Shown piece by piece: positions 1-5,022 of a stretch of DNA of 7,872 nucleotides (position 1 is the first letter of the stretch; each line of letters begins with the position of its first letter). The translations under genes were made by a program, and so were the position numbers. The stretch spans positions 1-7,872 of the forward strand of contig CAZLLV010000400.1 of the NCBI GenBank assembly GCA_964560325.1, given 5' to 3'. Origin of the DNA: CAZLLV01 sp964560325 (GTDB lineage: Bacteria; Acidobacteriota; Thermoanaerobaculia; Multivoradales; DATKCC01). The notes beneath the pieces are model-generated. The model had not been told where the DNA came from. It saw only the letters and a program-made list of their open reading frames with translations, and did not search any database.

Positions 1-2
1 GT

Positions 3-491
3 GTGCCGGAGGGCGCTCCGGCGCCGCGCCGGGCGATGGTCCGCCTCTACGCGAGCGGCCCGGGTTGCCCCCTCACCGAGGTCGCGATCGAGCCGCGAGC
101 CCCGCCGGGCGGAGAGGAGGACGGAGAGCCGCCGCCGGTGCCTTCGGTGCCTTCCTTGACGATCCGCTGCGACACACCCGCCGCCGTCCTCCGCGCCCAC
201 CTCGCCTTCTCCAACGCCCACCCGCTCCCCGGCGAGCGGATCACGCTCCGGCGCCACGGCCGGGTCCTCCCCCAGGAGGTCGTCGACGGCCACCTCGAAT
301 CGCTCGGCCTCCCCCGTACCACCTCCGAAGACGGCTGGCTCCTCCTCATCCTCGCCCTCGGCCGCTGGCAACTCCACCGCGCCGGCACCTCCCTGAACCG
401 CATCGAAGCGGGCGACGAGTCGGACCTGCTGGGGAGCGTGGCCCTCGACCCGTGGACGGTCACCGATCTCTACACGGGCTCGGACGAGTAG
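3..491 (+). CDS. Hypothetical protein, possibly 5'-truncated by the window edge
   Basis: I do not recognise this family. The frame is open from the first bases, so the true start may lie before the window; candidate starts inside it are GTG at 3 and ATG at 36. From GTG the product is 162 residues. Third codon positions are almost all G or C, as in the certain genes here, which supports real coding. An N-terminal segment (about 12-32) is followed by a proline- and acid-rich linker (about 33-50, with a GGEEDGEPPP stretch). A compact C-terminal part (about 50-162) is rich in Leu and Arg, with a hydrophobic WLLLILALGRW run near 112-122. That run is too short and isolated for a confident membrane segment, and there is no signal peptide. 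The gene converges on prfC with only 15 nt between stop codons, and I see no terminator there. Function unknown. Confidence 0.6.
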   Translation: MPEGAPAPRRAMVRLYASGPGCPLTEVAIEPRAPPGGEEDGEPPPVPSVPSLTIRCDTPAAVLRAHLAFSNAHPLPGERITLRRHGRVLPQEVVDGHLESLGLPRTTSEDGWLLLILALGRWQLHRAGTSLNRIEAGDESDLLGSVALDPWTVTDLYTGSDE

Positions 492-506
492 CGGGTCGGC
501 CGCGCC

Positions 507-2117
507 TCAGAGCGTCCGCGACACCTGCACGTCCGGGTTCCTCTCGCGGAAGAGGTCTTCGGACCAGGCGCCTTCGAAGAGGCCGACGACGCGGCCTTCG
601 CGGTCGCGGGTCGCGGCGGCGCCGCGCATCGGCCAGTCGAGGTCTTCGGGGGCGACGTCGCCGAGGATCCGCAGGCAGGAGCGGTAGCTCAAGCGGTCGA
701 GGTGGGTCTCGACCCGATACTCGGCCTCGAGGCGCGAGCGCACGAGGTCGAACTGGAGCTCGCCGACCGCGGCCAGCACCGGGTCGCGGCGGATCGCATC
801 GGCCTCGTAGAAGATCTGGATCGCACCCTCCTCCTCGAGCTGCGCGAGCCCCTTGCGGAACGACTTCATCTGATCGGTGGTCGTGGGCCGCAGGCGCGCG
901 AAGTGCTCGGGCGCGAAGCGCGGCAGCGGCGCGAACTCGAGCTTCGCCCCGTCGGAGACCGTGTCGCCGATGATGAAGAGGCCCGGGTTGACCAGCCCCA
1001 CAACGTCGCCCGGGAACGCCTCTTCGGTCGTCTCCCGGTCCTGGGCGAAGATCCGGTGCGCGCGCGGCAGGCGCACCCGCTTGCCGAGCCGCGGGTGCTC
1101 GACGCTCATCCCCTTCTCGAAGCGGCCGGAGACGACGCGCAGGAAGGCCATGCTGTCCCGGTGCAGGGGGTCCATGTTCGCCTGGATCTTGAAGACGAAG
1201 CCGGAGAACACCTCGCTCGCCGGCTCGATCCACCCCCGGTCGCTCTCGCGCCCGGAGGGCGGTGCGCCGCGGCGGCCGAGCGCCTGCAGGAACGGCGCGA
1301 CGCCGAAGTTGTTGAGGGCGCTGCCGAAGAAGACGGGGGTCTGCCGCCCGGTGGAGAACGCCTCCGGATCGTGGACGTGGCCCGCCATGTCGAGGAGCTC
1401 CGCGTCCTCGACGAGCTGCGCGTGGAGCTTCTCCCCCACCAGCCGGACGAGCTGCGGATCGTCGAGGCCGGAGACCTGGACCGGCGCCGCTCGCTCGCCG
1501 CGCGAGACCTTCTCGAACTTGAGCACCCGGCGCCCGTCGAGCTCGTAGACGCCGGTGAACTCGTCGCCCGAGCCGATCGGCCAGTTGACCGGCACCGGGT
1601 CGATCCCGAGCACCTTCTCGATCTCGTCGAGCAGCTCGAGCGGGTCGCGCGCCGCCTGGTCGAGCTTGTTGACGAAGGTCAGGATCGGCAGCTCGCGCTG
1701 GCGGCAGACCTCGAACAGCTTGACCGTCTGCGGCTCGACACCCTTGGCCGCGTCGAGCACCATCACGGCGCTGTCGACCGCGGTGAGCACGCGGTACGTG
1801 TCCTCGCTGAAGTCCTGGTGGCCCGGGGTGTCGAGGAGGTTGAAGCGCAGGCCCTCGTAGTCGAACTGGAGCACGGTCGAGGTGACCGAAATGCCCCGCT
1901 TCTTCTCCACCTCCATCCAGTCGGAGCGCACATGCCGCTGCTGGGCCTTGTGCCGCACCGCGCCGGCCAGCTCGATCGCGCCGGCGTAGAGGAGCAGCTT
2001 CTCGGTCAGCGTGGTCTTGCCCGCGTCCGGGTGGGAGATGATCGCGAACGTCCGCCGCCGGGCGGACTCCTGGGCGATCGCCGGATCAGCGGCGGTGGCG
2101 AAAGCGGTCTCGGGCAT
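507..2117 (-). CDS. prfC: Peptide chain release factor 3 (RF3), translational GTPase
   Basis: RF3 is the cytoplasmic GTPase that removes RF1 or RF2 from the ribosome after the finished peptide is released. The product is 536 residues; E. coli RF3 is 529. The GTPase motifs are in order: P-loop SHPDAGKTT (28-36), switch I region with GISVTS (75-80), DTPGHQDFSEDTYR (96-109), NKLD (150-153) and the FFGSAL motif (263-268). Domains II and III follow, with the RF3-typical NMDPLHRD (314-321), TTTDQMKSF (412-420) and AVGELQFDLV (450-459). I chose the ATG at 2117 because family similarity starts soon after it and a GGAG lies 5 nt upstream (2123-2126). The frame stays open to 2228, but that would add 37 low-complexity residues overlapping the gene before it. 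The gene follows the accessory block in the same direction after 89 nt. No key residue is missing. Confidence 0.96.
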   Translation of the reverse strand: MPETAFATAADPAIAQESARRRTFAIISHPDAGKTTLTEKLLLYAGAIELAGAVRHKAQQRHVRSDWMEVEKKRGISVTSTVLQFDYEGLRFNLLDTPGHQDFSEDTYRVLTAVDSAVMVLDAAKGVEPQTVKLFEVCRQRELPILTFVNKLDQAARDPLELLDEIEKVLGIDPVPVNWPIGSGDEFTGVYELDGRRVLKFEKVSRGERAAPVQVSGLDDPQLVRLVGEKLHAQLVEDAELLDMAGHVHDPEAFSTGRQTPVFFGSALNNFGVAPFLQALGRRGAPPSGRESDRGWIEPASEVFSGFVFKIQANMDPLHRDSMAFLRVVSGRFEKGMSVEHPRLGKRVRLPRAHRIFAQDRETTEEAFPGDVVGLVNPGLFIIGDTVSDGAKLEFAPLPRFAPEHFARLRPTTTDQMKSFRKGLAQLEEEGAIQIFYEADAIRRDPVLAAVGELQFDLVRSRLEAEYRVETHLDRLSYRSCLRILGDVAPEDLDWPMRGAAATRDREGRVVGLFEGAWSEDLFRERNPDVQVSRTL

Positions 2118-2206
2118 CGGGGCTCCGGAAGGAGAGGGGGTGCGGCCTTCTGGGCAACAGGGCGGGCGCGGAGCATCATTCCCAGCGCGATCGTCCGTGG
2201 GCGGCC

Positions 2207-2434
2207 TCAGAGCTCGAACGGCTCCCACCCCTCGGAGGTCCCGCGGCGGTGGGGGCGGGGCAGCCAGTCCGGGACGGCGAGGAGGTGGATCTGCTCCAGG
2301 GTGAAGCCGCTCCGGCGGCTCTCCGCTATGCGGCGCAACGCCTCCACGTCCTCGGGCGTGGTCGGGATGTCCTCCTCGATCCGATCGAGGTCCGCCGACC
2401 GCTGTGGCGCTTCAGAGGGTTCTCGCGAGCTCAC
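2207..2434 (-). CDS. Small acidic protein, possible partner (antitoxin-like) of the nucleotidyltransferase
   Basis: A 75-residue protein of no family I can name with certainty. The GTG start at 2434 is supported by a near-perfect Shine-Dalgarno (AGGAGGAG, 2442-2449) 7 nt upstream, placed inside the end of the preceding nucleotidyltransferase gene. The two genes overlap by 23 nt in different frames, a sign of translational coupling. The N-terminal 14 residues are polar and look disordered. Residues 15-53 (DLDRIEED, then PTTPEDVEALRRIAESRR, then an amphipathic GFTLEQIHLLA) read as two helices, and the C-terminus is Trp- and Pro-containing (DWLPRPHRR, EGWEPFEL). There is no membrane segment or signal peptide. 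Small proteins with a Thr-Thr-x-x-Asp-Val-x-Ala-Leu-Arg core are, from memory, found beside DUF6036/AbiEii-like nucleotidyltransferases; this link is recalled, not verified. By position it could be an antitoxin or cofactor. That role is inference. Confidence 0.72.
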   Translation of the reverse strand: MSSREPSEAPQRSADLDRIEEDIPTTPEDVEALRRIAESRRSGFTLEQIHLLAVPDWLPRPHRRGTSEGWEPFEL

Positions 2435-2942
2435 GGTAGCGCTCCTCCTGGCCGTGGCGCACGAACTGCTCCCGCACCCGGCCGGGATCGGCACCGGCGA
2501 CCCGGATCAGGTGCCGGATGTCGTTCAGGTCCTGGAAGGCCCGCGTCGGGTCGTTCTTCATCGCCAGGACCTTCATGGCCGCCAGGTGCTCCGGGCTCGG
2601 GATCGGCACCTTACCGCCCCCCGGACCCGGCACCTCCCGGACCTCGGCGAAGAGACGCTCCGCCGTCTGCCCTCGCACGTAGACGAAGTCGACGCTACCT
2701 CGACCCGCCTCCGGGTGAACGTGGTTGGAGTAGCCGGAGGAACGGTGCAACGTCCGGTAGCCCACCCCCTCGACGTGGCGCACCAAATCGTCCTGGCAAG
2801 AACCCTCGACGGCGAGATCGAGGTCCAACGTCATGCGGGGCAACCCGTAGGCCGCCATCGCAAGCCCGCCCACCAGCGCGTAGCGGCAGCCCTTCGCGTC
2901 CAGGAAAGCCCGGAGATCGGAAAGGACCGTAGCGAAGTCCAC
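2412..2942 (-). CDS. Nucleotidyltransferase-fold protein, AbiEii/DUF6036-like
   Basis: A 176-residue member of the polymerase-beta-like nucleotidyltransferase superfamily. The signature is clear: VGG (24-26), then AAYGLPR (30-36), then T38 followed by D40 and D42 (the DxD metal-binding pair), and a third acidic residue D85 in VDFVYV (84-89). A helical C-terminal part holds E118-H-L-A-A-M-K124 and D138-L-N-D141, matching the Lys and Asp pattern of AbiEii/type IV toxin relatives. Such proteins transfer nucleotides to RNA or protein targets; the target here is unknown. All catalytic positions are present. The start is uncertain. I use GTG at 2942, just before the conserved fold begins. The frame is open to a GTG at 3047 that overlaps the TOPRIM-like gene's stop (GTGA), which would add 35 poorly conserved, basic residues; an ATG at 2999 is also possible. 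It is followed by the overlapping small gene, a toxin-antitoxin-like layout. Confidence 0.85.
   Translation of the reverse strand: MDFATVLSDLRAFLDAKGCRYALVGGLAMAAYGLPRMTLDLDLAVEGSCQDDLVRHVEGVGYRTLHRSSGYSNHVHPEAGRGSVDFVYVRGQTAERLFAEVREVPGPGGGKVPIPSPEHLAAMKVLAMKNDPTRAFQDLNDIRHLIRVAGADPGRVREQFVRHGQEERYRELARTL
2442..2449 (-). promoter_or_regulatory. Strong ribosome binding site deciding the GTG start at 2434
   Basis: On the minus strand the sequence reads AGGAGGAG, ending 7 nt before the GTG at 2434. It lies within the last codons of the nucleotidyltransferase gene. It is the best Shine-Dalgarno match I see in the window and is the main evidence that the short downstream frame is a real gene. 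Confidence 0.8.
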
Positions 2943-2949
2943 GACCGTC

Positions 2950-2955
2950 AGGATA
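2950..2955 (-). promoter_or_regulatory. Possible -10 element before the nucleotidyltransferase gene
   Basis: On the minus strand the hexamer TATCCT ends 7 nt before the GTG at 2942, where transcription would start at or next to the start codon. I see no Shine-Dalgarno for that GTG and no good -35 hexamer 16-18 nt upstream. If real it would give a leaderless transcript separating this gene pair from the ATPase/TOPRIM pair. It is a weak call made by eye. Confidence 0.25.
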
Positions 2956-3043
2956 GCAGCGGTCGCGCTCGCGTTTCGGGCCAATGACCAGCGCTTCATT
3001 CGCTGCCATGAGCGACGCTCGACACCGCAACCGAGCGAGAGGA

Positions 3044-3649
3044 TCACGATCCGGCGAGTCGCAGCAGGGCGCTACGCAGATCGGCGATGAAGTGGCCCAG
3101 CGAGGCCTGGTTCTTGCCGGCGCGGTAGAGATCCATCGAATCGACCAGATCCGGTGCCAGGTCCGCGGTCCCGGTGAGCAAGGGCATTCCGGCAGCCTCC
3201 ACCGCTTCGTGGACCAGGCGCTTGTAGACGTGCCGCTCACACTTGCCCAGGTCTTTCGCGGGCGGAACGCCTACGACCTGCTGGAACGCCTCAGGATCGG
3301 CGATGTACCAGCGCTCGACGTGGGGATCCGGGCAACCGACGGCGTAGAGCGGGATGACGGTTTCGTCGATCGCCTCCGCGAGCTGTTTGCGGACGCCGCT
3401 CCAGGCGCTGCAGTTGGAATCGATGACGAGAACCAGCAGATCGGGAACCCCGTGCTGACTCTGCCCGAGGAAGCTCTTCTGCCAGAGCTCGAACTCGGCG
3501 AGCGCACGGCCGTGGCCCCCTCGCGCACTCGGCGCCTGGACGACCGGGCGAAGCCCCACGTCTTTCGCCAAGCGCCCCACCAGCGCCCGAACGAACTGCT
3601 CGTGGTCGCGGTCCTCGCAGAAGAGCGTGACGCGCGGCCGCTCAGCCAT
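3044..3649 (-). CDS. TOPRIM-like putative nuclease (DUF4276/DUF4435 type), partner of the ATPase
   Basis: A 201-residue soluble protein. It starts with a beta strand and the acidic motif F-C-E12-D-R-D-H-E-Q-F, the usual place of the TOPRIM glutamate in DUF4276/OLD-like proteins. A second hydrophobic strand ends in V-I-D77-S-N79-C, the place of the TOPRIM DxD pair, and P-H-V-E112-R-W-Y-I-A-D118 follows, resembling the E-x-W-x-x-A-D motif of DUF4276-like proteins. The second Asp of DxD appears as Asn79, so metal binding may differ or be lost. The ATG at 3649 overlaps the ATPase stop by 8 nt (ATGGCTGA), and there is no strong Shine-Dalgarno, so translation probably depends on ribosomes finishing the ATPase. 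By analogy with OLD, Gabija (GajA) and PARIS, the likely role is an effector nuclease controlled by the ATPase. Motif reading supports TOPRIM-like; the substrate and the exact family are not visible. Confidence 0.78.
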   Translation of the reverse strand: MAERPRVTLFCEDRDHEQFVRALVGRLAKDVGLRPVVQAPSARGGHGRALAEFELWQKSFLGQSQHGVPDLLVLVIDSNCSAWSGVRKQLAEAIDETVIPLYAVGCPDPHVERWYIADPEAFQQVVGVPPAKDLGKCERHVYKRLVHEAVEAAGMPLLTGTADLAPDLVDSMDLYRAGKNQASLGHFIADLRSALLRLAGS

Positions 3650-4901
3650 CCAGCCATCCCCGGACCAACAGTGCCTCGACGAGCGCGTCGTCCTCGGTTC
3701 CACTCAGAGCCCTTCGAATCTCGGCGTCGTCGAAGACCGGCCCCGCCGTCTCGAACGCGCTGATTCGACTCTCCCGCCCCTCTTGGGTACAACGGAGAAG
3801 GCGTATGAGCTCTGGCTGTTCCCGGCTCTTCGCCACCATCGCACCGACCAGAGTCGGAGAGTGGGTGGTCACGATCACCTGCGTGCCCCCCGGTCGTGCC
3901 ATGGAGGTCAGGAGGTCGGCGATCACTTCGATGCGCTTCGGATGAACGCCGTTCTCCGGCTCTTCGAAGGCGACCAACGCGTTCGGAGCGGGGTTGGCGG
4001 CGATCGCGCAGAGGGCGAGGACCCGCAACGTACCTTCCGACATCACGCGGGAAGAGTAGGGCGTACCGTCCTGCGTGATCTGGATGTCCAGTGTGCCGCG
4101 CGTCCGATCCAGATCGACGTCGAGCCCTTCGATCGATGGGATGGCGCTACGAAGTGCCCGCCGGATGGCGTGGAAGTGCTTCTGACGCTTCTCGCTCTCC
4201 TTGAGCTGGTGCAGGAAGGGCGCGATCCACTCCCCCCGGGGTCCGATGTCGGACACCTCCCGTGGCGGTTGTGGCTCACGCATCGCGACACGGGGATCGA
4301 GGTAATAGGTGTTCCAGCGGCCGAGCTCGGTGCGAAGGCGGTCGAAGTCCGGGTAGCGTGTGGCCCCCGAGTACTGGAGGTTCGAAGCGAGGGTGTGGTT
4401 GAGGCTCAGCGGCTCGTGCCGAGGCTGCCCGGCCTCACTCAGTCGCCGCACGACGAGGTGATCTCCCGCTCCCTCGATCCGGGCATCCATCTTCTTCAAG
4501 GAACCGTCTTTGTTGAGCCGGGCCAGATACTCGTCTCCCACTCCGAGGGCGCCCGTCTGCGGCTCGATCTCGATGCCGACCCTGTAGCGAAGCCCTGAAA
4601 TCTTCGCCTCCGCCGGCAGCTCGAGGTCCACCTCGATCGAGAGGCTGGCCTGCTCCTGCGAAAGCAGCTCGGGCAACCCCCCGTCCGGCAGGCTGAACGC
4701 CTCCGCGGGGTAACCCCGCAGCGGCGGCTCGAAGGCGTCGGCCAAGGTTCTCTCGGTCACGAGGCGCGACAACAGGAACAGGGATTCGAGGAAGTTGCTC
4801 TTTCCCGCCGCGTTGGGCCCCAAGAGAACCACCAGGGGAGCCAGCTCGACCTGGACGTCGAAAAGCGACTTGAAGCCGCGGACCTGGATTCTCTTCAGCA
4901 T
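3642..4901 (-). CDS. AAA/ABC-type ATPase, RloA/OLD-like (AAA_15/AAA_21)
   Basis: A 419-residue SMC/RecF-like ATPase. The N-terminus (KRIQVRGFKSLFDVQVEL) is typical of OLD, RecF and RloA-like proteins. Walker A is GPNAAGKS (28-35). The ABC-signature-like MSEGTLRVLAL is at 287-297, Walker B is ALVAFEEPENGVHP (308-321) with catalytic E313/E314 in FEEPE, and the H-loop is VTTHSP (344-349) with H347. Between Walker A and the signature lies a long insert (about 45-280) with beta-rich and charged helical stretches (ESEKRQKHFHAIRRALR), as in AAA_21 proteins. All ATPase motifs are intact, so it should dimerise on ATP. The protein is cytoplasmic. The ATG at 4901 has GGAG 8 nt upstream. The C-terminus ends at the TOPRIM-like gene with an 8-nt overlap, so the two probably work as one complex, with the ATPase sensing or gating and the TOPRIM-like protein as effector. 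Defence against phage is the likely role by family, not shown by sequence. Confidence 0.92.
   Translation of the reverse strand: MLKRIQVRGFKSLFDVQVELAPLVVLLGPNAAGKSNFLESLFLLSRLVTERTLADAFEPPLRGYPAEAFSLPDGGLPELLSQEQASLSIEVDLELPAEAKISGLRYRVGIEIEPQTGALGVGDEYLARLNKDGSLKKMDARIEGAGDHLVVRRLSEAGQPRHEPLSLNHTLASNLQYSGATRYPDFDRLRTELGRWNTYYLDPRVAMREPQPPREVSDIGPRGEWIAPFLHQLKESEKRQKHFHAIRRALRSAIPSIEGLDVDLDRTRGTLDIQITQDGTPYSSRVMSEGTLRVLALCAIAANPAPNALVAFEEPENGVHPKRIEVIADLLTSMARPGGTQVIVTTHSPTLVGAMVAKSREQPELIRLLRCTQEGRESRISAFETAGPVFDDAEIRRALSGTEDDALVEALLVRGWLDG
3644..3659 (-). repeat. Perfect tandem 8-bp repeat at the ATPase/TOPRIM junction
   Basis: On the minus strand GGATGGCT occurs twice in tandem (3659-3652 and 3651-3644). 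The second copy contains the ATG start of the TOPRIM-like gene, and the ATPase stop TGA begins with its last base. Reading the ATPase frame through a third copy would bypass the stop and continue in the TOPRIM frame, giving a fused protein. With only two copies the spontaneous slippage rate is probably low. Confidence 0.9.
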
Positions 4902-4946
4902 CGTGGAGCTCCGGACGGGCGAGGGGAGTTCGTGCGAACGAGGGCG

Positions 4947-4952
4947 AGTCTA
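4947..4952 (-). promoter_or_regulatory. Possible -10 element for the ATPase-led operon
   Basis: On the minus strand the hexamer TAGACT lies about 45 nt before the ATPase ATG, in the 121-nt divergent gap. It matches the TAnnnT pattern and would give a leader of roughly 40 nt that includes the GGAG ribosome binding site. No convincing -35 hexamer is visible. Confidence 0.3.
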
Positions 4953-5007
4953 CCGTGGCGGGACGAGGAAACCGGCCCCGAGTCCTCAGCCTCGCACCGA
5001 CCCGTGG

Positions 5008-5013
5008 AACAAT
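5008..5013 (+). promoter_or_regulatory. Possible -10 element for the antiporter gene
   Basis: The hexamer AACAAT, in an otherwise GC-rich stretch, ends 9 nt before the antiporter ATG at 5023. Transcription would start only a few bases before the start codon, which agrees with the lack of a good Shine-Dalgarno there. No -35 match is seen. Weak call. Confidence 0.25.
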
Positions 5014-5022
5014 CACCCCGCC

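Noticed and set aside
492..506. A terminator between the converging first gene and prfC
   Set aside because: The 15 nt are GC-rich with a small CGGCCG palindrome but no proper stem or T-run.
2118..2206. A terminator or promoter between the small gene and prfC
   Set aside because: I found no hairpin with a T-run and no convincing promoter pair in these 89 nt.
2118..2228. A 37-residue N-terminal extension of RF3
   Set aside because: It is low-complexity, would overlap the preceding gene, and the inner ATG has a ribosome binding site and fits the family length.
702..2987. Open frame of 761 codons on the plus strand
   Set aside because: It is antisense to prfC and runs on into the small gene and the nucleotidyltransferase. 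The composition is biased and shows no domain.
2695..3240. Open frame of 181 codons on the minus strand between the TOPRIM-like and nucleotidyltransferase genes
   Set aside because: It overlaps both genes in another frame, and the motifs are in the other frames. I see no ribosome binding site or domain.
3044..4901. Naming the pair as a true PARIS or Gabija system
   Set aside because: Gabija GajA is a single chain and needs the helicase GajB, which is absent. The TOPRIM-like protein is short and its motifs look more like DUF4276 than AriB DUF4435. I kept the broader call.
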